22,580 nt of DNA from DUZB01 sp964407525 (GCA_964407525.1 CAYOWC010000046.1:1-22580); one strand, 5' to 3'. Numbered from the stretch's first letter, positions 15,062-22,580 are shown. Notes: generated by a model not told the origin, from the letters alone. Numbers and translations are program-made.

Positions 15062-15999
15062 AAAATTTTACTCATAGAAATCTTTTGAGTATGAATGATC
15101 TTTCCGTTGAAGATATTTCGCTTATTTTGGATACGGCGGAATCACTAAAAACTATATCAAGAAGAGATATCAAAAAAGTTCCCACTTTGAGGGGGAAAAG
15201 CGTCGTAAATTTTTTCTATGAACCAAGCACGCGAACGCGTACGTCGTTTGAAATTGCGGCAAAAAGGCTCAGTGCCGATACCTTTAGCCTTTCTGCTTCC
15301 GGGAGTAGTTTTGTGAAAGGGGAAACGCTTCTGGATACGGGAAAAAATCTTCAGGCTATGAGGCCGGATTTGATTGTTATCCGGCATTCTTCTAGTGGCG
15401 CGCCGCATCTTCTTGCAAGGAGTCTTGACGTAAGTATTATTAACGCGGGAGATGGTATAAACGAACATCCAAGCCAATCGCTGTTGGATTTATATACTAT
15501 ACGTGAGAAAAAAGGTACACTTCAGGGGTTACAGATTAGCATCATAGGAGATATCGCGCATAGTCGTGTGGCAAGGTCAGATATTATAGGGTTGAAAAAA
15601 TGCGGATCGAAGGTAACGGTTTGTGGCCCACCCACGATGATTCCCATGGATATTGAAGACATGGGTGTGGATGTGGTTTATGATCCAAGGGAGGCTGTGA
15701 GGGGGAAGGATGTAGTTATCTTATTGCGTATTCAACTTGAAAGACAAAATAAGACTCTTTTCCCAAGTCTCAGGGAGTATGCTTCATTTTTTGGATTGAA
15801 TACGGATGTCATGAAAAACGCCAAAAAGGATGTTATCATTATGCATCCCGGTCCCATGAACAGAGGCGTTGAGATTAGTTCGGATGTGGCGGATGGGGCT
15901 AGTTCAGTTATTCTCGAACAAGTTGAAAATGGAGTGGCTGTAAGGATGGCGCTGCTGTATCTTTTGATTGGAGGTGCAAAGGGTGGTAACGTTAATTGA
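15058..15999 (+). CDS. pyrB: Aspartate carbamoyltransferase catalytic subunit
   Basis: The enzyme joins carbamoyl phosphate and L-aspartate to form N-carbamoyl-aspartate, the committed step of pyrimidine synthesis. The 313-residue protein has the carbamoyl-phosphate loop STRTR (57-61), the mobile loop SSFVKGE with K87, HPSQ (137-140), and HPGPMNRG (263-270), all ATCase signatures. Its length is normal for a catalytic chain. No regulatory-chain gene (pyrI) follows. GTG 15058 is preceded by GGAGG at 15044-15048. The 3' end overlaps the start of pyrC by 17 nt. Confidence 0.95.
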   Translation: MKNFTHRNLLSMNDLSVEDISLILDTAESLKTISRRDIKKVPTLRGKSVVNFFYEPSTRTRTSFEIAAKRLSADTFSLSASGSSFVKGETLLDTGKNLQAMRPDLIVIRHSSSGAPHLLARSLDVSIINAGDGINEHPSQSLLDLYTIREKKGTLQGLQISIIGDIAHSRVARSDIIGLKKCGSKVTVCGPPTMIPMDIEDMGVDVVYDPREAVRGKDVVILLRIQLERQNKTLFPSLREYASFFGLNTDVMKNAKKDVIIMHPGPMNRGVEISSDVADGASSVILEQVENGVAVRMALLYLLIGGAKGGNVN

Positions 16000-17269
16000 G
16001 GGGGGGAGACTGGTCGATCCTGTGAATTTAACTGAGGAACGATCTGACATTTTAATAGAAAATGGCATTATTTTGAAAATCGTTCCTAGAAGCGCTGTGA
16101 AAATCGATAACCAGGCACGAGTTATTGATGCTTCCGGAAAAATAGTGGCGCCTGGCCTGATTGATATGCATACGCATCTACGTGAACCGGGAGAAGAGTA
16201 TAAGGAAACTATCGCCACAGGGACGAGGGCAGCGTCAGCTGGAGGGTTTTCGGCCATTGCCTGTATGCCTAATACAGATCCGCGAAACGATTGTCGTTCC
16301 GTCACCGAATTTATTCTCAAGCAGGCGGAAAGGGCCGGATCTGCAAGAGTTTATCCGATAGGAGCGATTTCAATTGGTTTGAAAGGGGAATGCCTCACCG
16401 ATTTTGGGGATCTGCGAGAAGCAGGAGCCGTTGGAGTTTCAGATGATGGATTCCCTGTTGAAAACAGCGAACTGATGAGAAGGGCAATTGAATACAGCTT
16501 CCACCACGGTTTGATTCCGATCTCTCATTGTGAAGATCGCAGCCTTTCGAGAGGCGGGGTTATGCACGAGGGGTCTGTTTCAACCAGGGTTGGACTGCCG
16601 GGGATTCCAGGATGCAGTGAAGATATCATGGTTTATCGGGAGATAGCCCTTGCTAGACTGACCGGAAGGCCTGTACATATTGCTCATGTGAGTACCGCTG
16701 CCTCAATTGAGCTATTGCGAAGAGCGAAAGATGAAGGCATTCCGGTAACTGCGGAAACCACCCCGCATTATTTCACTCTGACGCACTCGGCTGTTGCTGG
16801 ATATAATACTGCTGCTAAGGTGAATCCTCCTCTTAAGACACCTTACGATGTGGAGGCGGTAAAGAAAGGTCTTGCTGAAGGAGTTATTGATGTCATAGCG
16901 ACTGACCATGCCCCGCATTCATATCTGGAAAAAGATGTGGAATTTGACAAAGCTGCCTTCGGTATGATCGGTTTCCAGACAGCTTTGCCGTTGACCCTTG
17001 AACTTGTGAGAGAAGGGATTATGAGTATGGCCGAAGCTGTGGCAAAACTTTCCACCAACAGTGCCCGGATTCTCGGTGTTCCCGGCGGTCGCCTGCTTGA
17101 AGGAAAAGCCGCTGACTTGACCATCATTGACCCGGAACATAGCTATCTGTTTGAAGATCACCTGATACTTTCCAAAAGCAAGAATTCTCCATTTATTGGA
17201 ATGAACCTCAAAGGAATTGCCGCATTGACCATGGTGGGAGGGAAGATTGTCTGGGAAAGAGCCGCATAA
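15983..17269 (+). CDS. pyrC: Dihydroorotase (class I)
   Basis: The enzyme cyclises N-carbamoyl-aspartate to dihydroorotate, the step after PyrB. From GTG 15983 the protein has 428 residues, normal for the class I type. Metal ligands visible are H63 and H65 in DMHTHLREPG, H182 in SHCED, H235 in VHIAHVS and D308 in ATDHAPH. The bridging position carries D154 (VSDDGFP) rather than a carboxylated lysine, as in the Aquifex-like type. GGAGG at 15970-15974 lies 8 nt before this GTG. Starts at TTG 15968 or GTG 15974 are possible but poorly spaced. The start lies within pyrB, and the end overlaps the next gene by 23 nt. Confidence 0.94.
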   Translation: MVTLIEGGRLVDPVNLTEERSDILIENGIILKIVPRSAVKIDNQARVIDASGKIVAPGLIDMHTHLREPGEEYKETIATGTRAASAGGFSAIACMPNTDPRNDCRSVTEFILKQAERAGSARVYPIGAISIGLKGECLTDFGDLREAGAVGVSDDGFPVENSELMRRAIEYSFHHGLIPISHCEDRSLSRGGVMHEGSVSTRVGLPGIPGCSEDIMVYREIALARLTGRPVHIAHVSTAASIELLRRAKDEGIPVTAETTPHYFTLTHSAVAGYNTAAKVNPPLKTPYDVEAVKKGLAEGVIDVIATDHAPHSYLEKDVEFDKAAFGMIGFQTALPLTLELVREGIMSMAEAVAKLSTNSARILGVPGGRLLEGKAADLTIIDPEHSYLFEDHLILSKSKNSPFIGMNLKGIAALTMVGGKIVWERAA

Positions 17270-18641
17270 AATCCTTGTTGTGGATGATGAATTAAGCATG
17301 CGAGAATTTCTTGAGATCATGCTGACAAAAGAAGGATACGAAATTGTCACGGCGGACAGTGGCGAACAAGCTTGCGATATTCTGGACCATACAGAATTCC
17401 AACTTGTTGTCACGGATATTCGTATGGACGGTATGGATGGAATAGGGGTATTAAAAAAAGTAAAGGCAACCTACCCTAAAGCTGCAGTAGTGATGATTTC
17501 GGCATTTTCCTCTGCAGAAAATGCCGTTGAGGCTATGAAAGAAGGCGCCTTCGATTATGTGCCAAAGCCGTTTAAAGTCAAAGATTTAAATCGTATTGTA
17601 AAGGAAGCTTTACAATCTGCAACAGCTCCGCGGCAGGAAGAAGCGGTATCGGAAAACAAACTTCATTTTTGTAGCCTCATCGGGGAAAGCCCCCAGATGA
17701 AAAAAGTATATGACCTGGTCAGAAGGGTTGCGTCTTCCAGAACAAATATCCTGATATATGGAGAAAGTGGAACCGGAAAAGAACTCGTAGCGAAAGCCAT
17801 ACACAGCCAGAGCGATAGAAGCGATCGGCCTATTGTTGTCATAAACTGTGCCGGTATTCCGGAGAATCTTATTGAAAGTGAGCTTTTCGGATATAAGAAA
17901 GGGGCTTTTACCGGGGCTAACGCCGATAAAGAAGGGTTGTTTGACGTGGCGGATGGTGGAACGGTTTTCCTTGATGAAATTGGTGAACTTTCCCCAGTCA
18001 TCCAAGTGAAGCTCCTGCGAGTGATGCAAGACAGGACATTTACTGCGGTGGGGGGAACCGAAATGAGAAAAGTTGACGTTCGTTTCATCTCTGCAACCAA
18101 CAAGAATCTGGAAAATGAGGTGATCAACGGCAATTTCAGGGAAGATCTGTATTTCAGGCTGAATGTTATCCCCATCAGCCTTCCTCCTTTGCGGGAGAGG
18201 GAGAACGATCTCCCTCTGTTGGCCAGTTATTTTCTGGAAAAATATTCCAGGGAAATGGGGAAAAATATCAGAAAAATATCGGCGTATGCTATGGATATTC
18301 TAGGCGGATACTCTTTCCCAGGGAATGTTAGGGAACTGGAAAATATTATTGAAAGAAGTGCGGCTCTAGAGACTTCCAATATCGTTCTTCCCGAAAGCCT
18401 CACCCTTTCCCATGCGAGATCCGGTGTGGGATCGAAAACCAGGAGGCATCTGGATTTATCGCCTGAAGGGATTCATCTCGATAAAATTTTGGACGAAATT
18501 GAGAAAGAATATCTGCTGAGAGCCCTTGAAATGGCAGGCGGGTCAAGGTCTAAAGCCACTGAGCTTCTTGGAATAAATATGCGCTCCTTGAGGTACCGCC
18601 TGGGGAAATTGGGAATCCCCCACGAGGATGCCAGATCCTGA
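17247..18641 (+). CDS. Sigma-54-dependent response regulator (NtrC family, PilR-like)
   Basis: This is a two-component regulator that opens sigma-54 promoters using ATP. The 464 residues show a receiver domain (D13, D14, phosphate acceptor D57, K107), then an AAA+ domain with Walker A GESGTGKE (172-179), the sigma-54 contact loop GAFTGA (219-224) and Walker B GGTVFLDEIGE (237-247), and a Fis-type helix-turn-helix at about 431-457 (GGSRSKATELLGINMRSLRY). The receiver start ILVVDDELSMREFLEIML resembles PilR of type IV pilus systems, but no histidine kinase or pilus gene lies in the window, so no symbol is given. TTG 17247 follows GGGAGGG (17236-17242) and lies inside the end of pyrC, so it is probably translated with pyrBC. 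Confidence 0.93.
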   Translation: MSGKEPHKILVVDDELSMREFLEIMLTKEGYEIVTADSGEQACDILDHTEFQLVVTDIRMDGMDGIGVLKKVKATYPKAAVVMISAFSSAENAVEAMKEGAFDYVPKPFKVKDLNRIVKEALQSATAPRQEEAVSENKLHFCSLIGESPQMKKVYDLVRRVASSRTNILIYGESGTGKELVAKAIHSQSDRSDRPIVVINCAGIPENLIESELFGYKKGAFTGANADKEGLFDVADGGTVFLDEIGELSPVIQVKLLRVMQDRTFTAVGGTEMRKVDVRFISATNKNLENEVINGNFREDLYFRLNVIPISLPPLRERENDLPLLASYFLEKYSREMGKNIRKISAYAMDILGGYSFPGNVRELENIIERSAALETSNIVLPESLTLSHARSGVGSKTRRHLDLSPEGIHLDKILDEIEKEYLLRALEMAGGSRSKATELLGINMRSLRYRLGKLGIPHEDARS

Positions 18642-18761
18642 ATGGAACGGTTCACGGTTTTCCGAACGAGGGTCGCCTTCCCGCGATAAAGGGGGAGCAG
18701 ATCAAAGAGGAGATTTCCATCCGATATTTCGCGCAGAGACGCGGAGCCGCAAAGGATGAAA

Positions 18762-18787
18762 AACTTTTCAAAAGTTGAACGTTCAAC
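18762..18787. repeat. Adjacent inverted repeat and perfect palindrome
   Basis: AACTTTT (18762-18768) and AAAAGTT (18770-18776) are complementary around a single C. They overlap GTTGAACGTTCAAC (18774-18787), which is a perfect 14-bp palindrome. No T-run follows, so this is not a terminator. A protein binding site or a repeat remnant is possible. Confidence 0.5.
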
Positions 18788-18848
18788 ATGCAGGTGAGTG
18801 AAGACTCCGACGTTGAATGAAATAACAACGGAGAATCCGTGAACCATT

Positions 18849-18869
18849 GAACCTTTTAACCCTGAACCG
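18849..18869. repeat. GAACC direct repeat, copy A
   Basis: GAACCTTTTAACCCTGAACCG matches copy B at 19130-19150 in 20 of 21 positions. Both copies are followed a few bases later by GAGTTTCA or GAAGTTTCAC, so the similarity extends further with small gaps. The function is unknown. Confidence 0.6.
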
Positions 18870-18948
18870 AGTTTCATATGAGCGCCGCCTCTGGCTGGAA
18901 AAAAAGCCAGTCTGATCGAGAAAGAGACTTCCGGATTCCATAGCTACT

Positions 18949-19069
18949 CTGTGTGAGTGACCTTGTCCACAGTCCGTTTGGTGGGTTTTAGCCGCGATTT
19001 TCCGGGTCTCTCGAACTACCGACTCCTGTTTCATGCAGATCCGGTCGTGGCAGGATGCCACTCACACAG
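18949..19069. repeat. 11-bp inverted pair bounding 121 nt
   Basis: CTGTGTGAGTG (18949-18959) and CACTCACACAG (19059-19069) are perfect inverted copies at the two ends of a 121-nt segment. This could mark a tiny non-autonomous element or be a chance match. I see no target duplication beside it. Confidence 0.3.
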
Positions 19070-19129
19070 GGGTGGAAATTAGCAATCCAAACCTGTCGAA
19101 GATCCCGTCCGAAGCGAAGCGAAAGCGGG

Positions 19130-19150
19130 GAACCTTTGAACCCTGAACCG
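19130..19150. repeat. GAACC direct repeat, copy B
   Basis: GAACCTTTGAACCCTGAACCG is the second copy of the repeat at 18849-18869, about 280 nt away, in the same orientation and with one mismatch. It lies outside any supported gene. Confidence 0.6.
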
Positions 19151-19300
19151 AAACGAAGTTTCACCCGAGTGCAAATGTCCTTCATACTGCCTACCGCCCC
19201 CTATTATTCTTGTCACTGTGTCTCACCTTTCCCAACAACAGCTGGAATTATCAATAAATACATGAAAAAACAGGAAATGACTATTCTGCAAAAAAAACTC

Positions 19301-19329
19301 TTGAAGTTTCCTTTATGATATATTATGAG
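19301..19329 (+). promoter_or_regulatory. Candidate promoter of the winged-helix regulator gene
   Basis: TTGAAG (19301-19306) and TATGAG (19324-19329) lie 17 nt apart, with an AT-rich spacer. Each hexamer matches the sigma-70 consensus in 4 of 6 positions. The start of transcription would fall near 19336, giving a short leader of about 26 nt. The -10 hexamer lies inside the palindrome listed next. Confidence 0.45.
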
Positions 19330-19347
19330 TAGAAAAACTACTCATAA
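19323..19347. promoter_or_regulatory. 10-5-10 palindromic operator
   Basis: TTATGAGTAG (19323-19332) and CTACTCATAA (19338-19347) are perfect inverted repeats around AAAAA. The site covers the candidate -10 and start point, 15 nt before the ATG of a winged-helix regulator. It is not followed by a T-run. It is most simply read as the binding site of that regulator for autoregulation; this is an inference. Confidence 0.6.
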
Positions 19348-19361
19348 ATATCGGAATCCCC

Positions 19362-19910
19362 ATGGACAACCTTTTCGATGGACTCATCGCATCTAAAACC
19401 AGAATCAAACTGCTTACCAGGTTTTTTTTCAACCCGAAAAGCTCTTCTTACCTTCGCGAGCTTGCAAAAGAGTTCAATGTCTCAACGAATTCCGTAAGGG
19501 AAGAACTCAATCAATTAACGAAAACAAGATTGCTCAATTGTAAGAAAAATGGTCGGCAAGTCCTTTATACTGCAAATCAGGGACATCCGCTATTTCCTGA
19601 ATTAAAATCGATGGTAAGCAAAGCCATGGGAATAGACCGTGTGATGGAAAGCATTGTCAGCAGGTTGGGGCATCTGGAAAGGGCCTATCTGATTGACGAT
19701 TATGCAGAAGGGAAGGATAACGGCATCGTGGATCTCCTGTTAGTTGGCGATATCGATCAATATCACCTGAACGATTTGAGCAGGAAGACTGAACGATATA
19801 TTCAGCGGAAGATTCGTTCTCTGGTCCTCAGCAAAAAGGAATTCGAAGAATTCATGCCAAAGCTGGAAGAAAAGCCGCGTGTGCTGATCTGGGAAGCAAG
19901 AAGAAAGTAG
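19362..19910 (+). CDS. Winged-helix regulator with degenerate nucleotidyltransferase-like domain
   Basis: This is a probable DNA-binding regulator of 182 residues. Residues 8-75 form an ArsR-like winged helix (SYLRELAKEFNVSTNSVREE as the helix-turn-helix, RQVLYTANQGHPLFPELKS as wing and linker). Residues about 92-180 resemble a minimal nucleotidyltransferase fold: DYAEGKDNGIVDLLLVGDID sits where active enzymes have G-S and S-D-x-D, but the GS and the first Asp are missing, so catalysis is unlikely. I recall similar proteins near cell-surface polysaccharide genes; none are in this window. ATG 19362 has only a weak GGAA binding site. It appears to be transcribed alone, from a promoter covered by a palindrome. 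Confidence 0.8.
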   Translation: MDNLFDGLIASKTRIKLLTRFFFNPKSSSYLRELAKEFNVSTNSVREELNQLTKTRLLNCKKNGRQVLYTANQGHPLFPELKSMVSKAMGIDRVMESIVSRLGHLERAYLIDDYAEGKDNGIVDLLLVGDIDQYHLNDLSRKTERYIQRKIRSLVLSKKEFEEFMPKLEEKPRVLIWEARRK

Positions 19911-19911
19911 A

Positions 19912-19938
19912 AGGCTCTTTAGCGGAGAGTCCTGTTTT
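19912..19938 (+). terminator. Weak hairpin after the regulator gene
   Basis: AGGCTCT (19912-19918) can pair with AGAGTCCT (19926-19933) with one bulged T, and GTTTT follows. The stem is short and the T-run has only four bases, so it would be a poor terminator at best. Confidence 0.3.
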
Positions 19939-20093
19939 AGTGGAAAACGGTAAATATTAAAATGATCTAATATCCATCGTATCTATAAGTTATGTGGTGA
20001 ATATCCATGTGATTTAAGAAGCGGAGCTGTATTATAAAAAGTCTTTGAAATGAACAAATTAACACTGATAAGACAGAATTGTACGGGACAGAA

Positions 20094-21215
20094 ATGAAAA
20101 ACAACAGGCGTGAGATTGGAATACGAATATGGTTAGCTTCCTGTATCTTTTTTTTCTTATGTAGTTCTTACTCTACTGTTTTTGGGGGAAGTGGGAAGGG
20201 CAGTTCGGTTCCATCTCTGATCTCCTCTCTTAGGAACGCTGTCCCGGAGGATTTTTGCGGAGAACCGGTGCCATGGAAGAACCCTGAAGTCCGGGAACGT
20301 TTTGAAAAGGAGTTTCTTCTCTCTTTAGGGGACAGACCCCAGGTTATTCTGTGGCTGAAACGCTCTAAGAGATATTTTCCATATATTGAAAAAATGTTGA
20401 AACAGAATGGTCTGCCCGACGATCTCAAATATGTTGCTGTGGCTGAAAGTGCGCTCCGTCCTCACGCTGGCTCCAAAAAGGGGGCCATGGGGTTCTGGCA
20501 ATTTATGAGATCTACGGGGAGGACGTACGGTCTAACTGTAGACCGTAATAAAGACGAGCGCCGGAACCTCTTTCGCTCCACGGATGCGGCTATCAAGTAT
20601 TTTAAGGAACTCCACGATGAATTCGGTTCTTGGACGTTGGCTGCTGCCGCCTACAATATGGGTGAAAAAGGCATGATGGCTGAAATTCTTGAACAGAGAA
20701 CCGAAGATTACTATAAGCTCTATCTCCCTCTTGAAACACAACGATTTTTGTTCCGAATACTCTCCATTAAAATGATTCTTTCGAATCCCGGAAAATTTGG
20801 CTTTGACCTGAAAAAAAGTGATTACTATTCTCCGTTTATCTTCGAAAAGGTACATATCAAAGTGGCGGATGAGGTTCCTCTGCAAATTATTGCCCAGGCC
20901 GCAAAGTGCAATTTCAAACAGATCAAGGATTTGAATCCGGAAATCAGAGGCCACTACCTGAACGCGGGATCCCATACAATACTTGTTCCCAAGGGAAGTG
21001 CAAAAGGTTTCCAGAAAAGGTACACACTTCTTCTCAAGAGTCTGGCAACCGACAAAAATGAGCGAATCTACGTTGTGAAAAAAGGAGACAGTCTTTCTTC
21101 TATAGCTGCCCAGTTTAATGTTCCCCTTGCTGCGCTAATCATTTGGAACCGCATTGATGTCAGGACCCCCATCCATCCTGGGCAGCGACTTACTGTCTCT
21201 CCTGGCAAACATTGA
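20094..21215 (+). CDS. Exported lytic murein transglycosylase with LysM (MltD-like)
   Basis: This enzyme cleaves peptidoglycan glycan strands to 1,6-anhydro products in the periplasm. From ATG 20094 it has 373 residues: an N-terminal hydrophobic export signal (about 10-31), an SLT domain (about 97-225) with catalytic Glu118 in AVAESALRPHAGSKKGAMGF, then WQFM and AAAYNMG, a LysM-like degenerate segment at about 255-305, and a clear C-terminal LysM at 325-369 (YVVKKGDSLSSIAAQFNVPL). GGGA at 20084-20087 supports ATG 20094 over TTG 20079. E. coli MltD is a lipoprotein; here LASC at 14-17 is too early for a convincing lipobox. It stands alone, with 168 nt upstream and 136 nt downstream. Confidence 0.9.
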   Translation: MKNNRREIGIRIWLASCIFFFLCSSYSTVFGGSGKGSSVPSLISSLRNAVPEDFCGEPVPWKNPEVRERFEKEFLLSLGDRPQVILWLKRSKRYFPYIEKMLKQNGLPDDLKYVAVAESALRPHAGSKKGAMGFWQFMRSTGRTYGLTVDRNKDERRNLFRSTDAAIKYFKELHDEFGSWTLAAAAYNMGEKGMMAEILEQRTEDYYKLYLPLETQRFLFRILSIKMILSNPGKFGFDLKKSDYYSPFIFEKVHIKVADEVPLQIIAQAAKCNFKQIKDLNPEIRGHYLNAGSHTILVPKGSAKGFQKRYTLLLKSLATDKNERIYVVKKGDSLSSIAAQFNVPLAALIIWNRIDVRTPIHPGQRLTVSPGKH

Positions 21216-21256
21216 GAAATTGGAAGAAAAAAGGGTTTATCGAATATTCCCACCAT

Positions 21257-21285
21257 TTGATAGTATCAAGTCTTCATTTTATCGT
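21257..21285 (+). promoter_or_regulatory. Candidate promoter with palindrome over the -35 box
   Basis: TTGATA (21257-21262, 5 of 6 to consensus) and TATCGT (21280-21285, 4 of 6) lie 17 nt apart. The -35 hexamer is the left arm of the palindrome TTGATA-G-TATCAA (21257-21269). This suggests a promoter for the AlbA_2 gene with an operator on the -35 element. The leader would be about 60 nt. Confidence 0.4.
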
Positions 21286-21351
21286 TTCAGACAGCTTTAT
21301 CCTGTCGAGAAATTCCTGCGGCGACAGTAATGATCAGAAAAAGGAGGGGCT

Positions 21352-22512
21352 ATGAGGCAAAAGGAGTTATTGGAAATCATCAAAAATGGGGAATCGTCAA
21401 AAATTGAATTTAAAGAAGAGCGTGTTCACCCAAATACTCTTGCCGAAGAAATTGTTGCTTTTGCAAATTTTGAAGGAGGAACCATTCTGATAGGGGTTAA
21501 CGATAGGGGCGCTCTGGAGGGATGTGTACGGGGAGATCTGGAAGAATTTATTGTCAATGTATGTAGAAATAATGTAAAACCGTCCCTTATTCCTGTGATT
21601 GAAAAAGTAGAGATTGACAAAAAAAAGATTATCACTGTGACCATTCCCCGAGGAGATACAGCCTATTCAACAAACCGGGGACTCTATTACATCAGGGTCG
21701 GCTCAACCAAGCAGGCCCCGACACAGCAAGAACTTTTGAGGTTGTTTCAAAAAAGGAACATACTCCAATTGGATGAAACACCAGTGATGAAGGCATCTCT
21801 GCAAAGCATTGACATCACAAAAGTCAACACGTTCCTCGCTAAATTGAGCCAAAGCCTTTTAAATGAAGAAAGCGACCTGCCTCTTGTCCATGAGCTGATC
21901 AACCTGTCCATTCTTGTTGAAGTTGACGATACACAGCGCCCGTCTCTCGGTGGGATTCTTGCTTTCGGTAAGAACCCGCAAAAATATTTTCCTTCCTATA
22001 ACATCCAGTGTGGCGCTTATAACGGGGAAGATCTAGCCGCTGATACGATCCGTGAAAAGGACCTCACCGGGACGTTGGATGAACTTATTGAGGATGCCAT
22101 CGCCTTTTTGAAACTAACCATGCCGCAAAGTCCGATATTGGAACGGGATATTCAGCGAAAAGACAATTACCTCTATCCCGTAGAAGCCCTCCGTGAGGCA
22201 ATTGTCAATGCCCTCTGCCACAGGGACTATACGATTACCGGAGCCGCGATCAGACTTCTCATGTTTACTAACCGGTTGGAAATACGTTCACCCGGGGGCC
22301 TCCCCAACACCCTGACGGAAGAAAATATGCTCTATCGACAATTTACGAGAAACCAGATGATTGCATCGTTTTTGACCGGATATGGGTATATGGAACGCAG
22401 GGGGAAAGGGATGTTGCGCATGATCAAATCATGTAAGGAAAATGGCATTGTCTGCCGGTTCTCCCAAACGCCCGACAAGAATGAATTCGTTGTGACGTAT
22501 GGCGCTGAGTGA
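21352..22512 (+). CDS. Schlafen AlbA_2 / HATPase-like putative transcriptional regulator
   Basis: This 386-residue protein belongs to the bacterial AlbA_2 group (COG2865 type), usually annotated as transcriptional regulators or ATP-binding proteins of unknown role. Residues 13-130 form the AlbA_2 (Schlafen core) domain with GESSKIEFKEE and FANFEGGTILIGVNDRG. Residues about 276-365 resemble a GHKL ATPase domain, with REAIVNALCHRDY (E282, N286, H290) and RSPGGLP as nucleotide-pocket motifs, ending in GYMERRGKGMLRMIK. Some relatives occur with phage-defence or toxin genes, but nothing beside it supports that here. AAGGAGGGG just before ATG 21352 is a strong binding site. Confidence 0.85.
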   Translation: MRQKELLEIIKNGESSKIEFKEERVHPNTLAEEIVAFANFEGGTILIGVNDRGALEGCVRGDLEEFIVNVCRNNVKPSLIPVIEKVEIDKKKIITVTIPRGDTAYSTNRGLYYIRVGSTKQAPTQQELLRLFQKRNILQLDETPVMKASLQSIDITKVNTFLAKLSQSLLNEESDLPLVHELINLSILVEVDDTQRPSLGGILAFGKNPQKYFPSYNIQCGAYNGEDLAADTIREKDLTGTLDELIEDAIAFLKLTMPQSPILERDIQRKDNYLYPVEALREAIVNALCHRDYTITGAAIRLLMFTNRLEIRSPGGLPNTLTEENMLYRQFTRNQMIASFLTGYGYMERRGKGMLRMIKSCKENGIVCRFSQTPDKNEFVVTYGAE

Positions 22513-22580
22513 AATACCTACAAAAATCAGATAACTCAATATTCCAGACCTCGTTATTTCGCCTCATTTTGAGACACAAA
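22513..22580. other. Window end, no feature seen
   Basis: These 68 nt after the AlbA_2 gene contain no open gene, and I see no convincing terminator hairpin before the window ends. Confidence 0.5.

Larger units (their letters stand above)
18642..19300. other. Gene-free stretch with degenerate repeats
   Basis: I find no convincing gene in about 660 nt. Reading frames of 87-134 codons on both strands lack ribosome binding sites and known motifs. The stretch holds a CGCAGAGACGCGGAG motif (18732-18746), of a kind I recall from intergenic repeats in deltaproteobacterial genomes. It also holds a palindrome at 18774-18787, a GAACC-rich direct repeat (18849-18869 and 19130-19150) and an 11-bp inverted pair. 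It could be decayed mobile DNA. Confidence 0.5.

Noticed and set aside
18473..18877. 134-codon frame on the - strand
   Set aside because: It overlaps the 3' end of the response regulator and repeats, with no family features; it is a shadow.
19055..19318. 87-codon frame on the + strand in the repeat-rich island
   Set aside because: It has no ribosome binding site or recognisable motif, and it overlaps repeat copy B.
21302..21327. CTGTCG/CGACAG inverted pair before the AlbA_2 gene
   Set aside because: Only 6 bp with a 14-nt loop and no T-run; too weak to call a terminator or operator.
1..22580. CRISPR arrays, tRNA or rRNA genes
   Set aside because: I saw no regularly spaced repeats and no tRNA or rRNA signatures on either strand when reading through.

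Overview
This window looks like chromosome of a moderate-GC bacterium of the former Deltaproteobacteria (Desulfobacterota and relatives, e.g. the Desulfobacterales/Syntrophales side). That placement is an inference from the style of the proteins, the gene order and the sigma-54 regulator. No taxonomic marker was searched.

Positions 1-14850 hold one continuous + strand translation and transcription cluster: the 3' end of tuf, then rpsJ-rplC-rplD-rplW-rplB-rpsS-rplV-rpsC-rplP-rpmC-rpsQ (S10 block), rplN-rplX-rplE-rpsN-rpsH-rplF-rplR-rpsE-rpmD-rplO-secY (spc block), and infA-rpmJ-rpsM-rpsK-rpsD-rpoA-rplQ (alpha block). The classical order is intact, except that neither adk nor map lies between secY and infA. 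Two genes are very short, rpmD (9149-9325) and rpmJ (11518-11631). Eight genes start with TTG behind strong Shine-Dalgarno sequences. S4, S14, L24 and L36 all keep Cys-type zinc-site residues. RpoA is about 385 residues long, with an acidic linker and an acidic C-terminal tail of about 57 residues.

Positions 14851-18641 hold pyrB, pyrC and a sigma-54-dependent (NtrC/PilR-type) response regulator, overlapping head to tail. A perfect 14-bp stem terminator with 8 T (15005-15043) sits just in front of the pyrB ribosome binding site. It lies inside a 27-codon reading frame whose stop overlaps the pyrB GTG, which resembles the pyrBI leader-peptide attenuator of enterobacteria. The same hairpin is the only plausible terminator for the ribosomal cluster.

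Positions 18642-19361 have no convincing gene but hold degenerate repeats and inverted repeats. The rest carries separately expressed genes: a winged-helix regulator with a degenerate nucleotidyltransferase-like domain and a 10-5-10 palindrome over its own promoter (19362-19910), an exported MltD-like lytic transglycosylase with LysM (20094-21215), and a Schlafen AlbA_2 plus HATPase-like putative regulator behind a palindrome-containing promoter (21352-22512).
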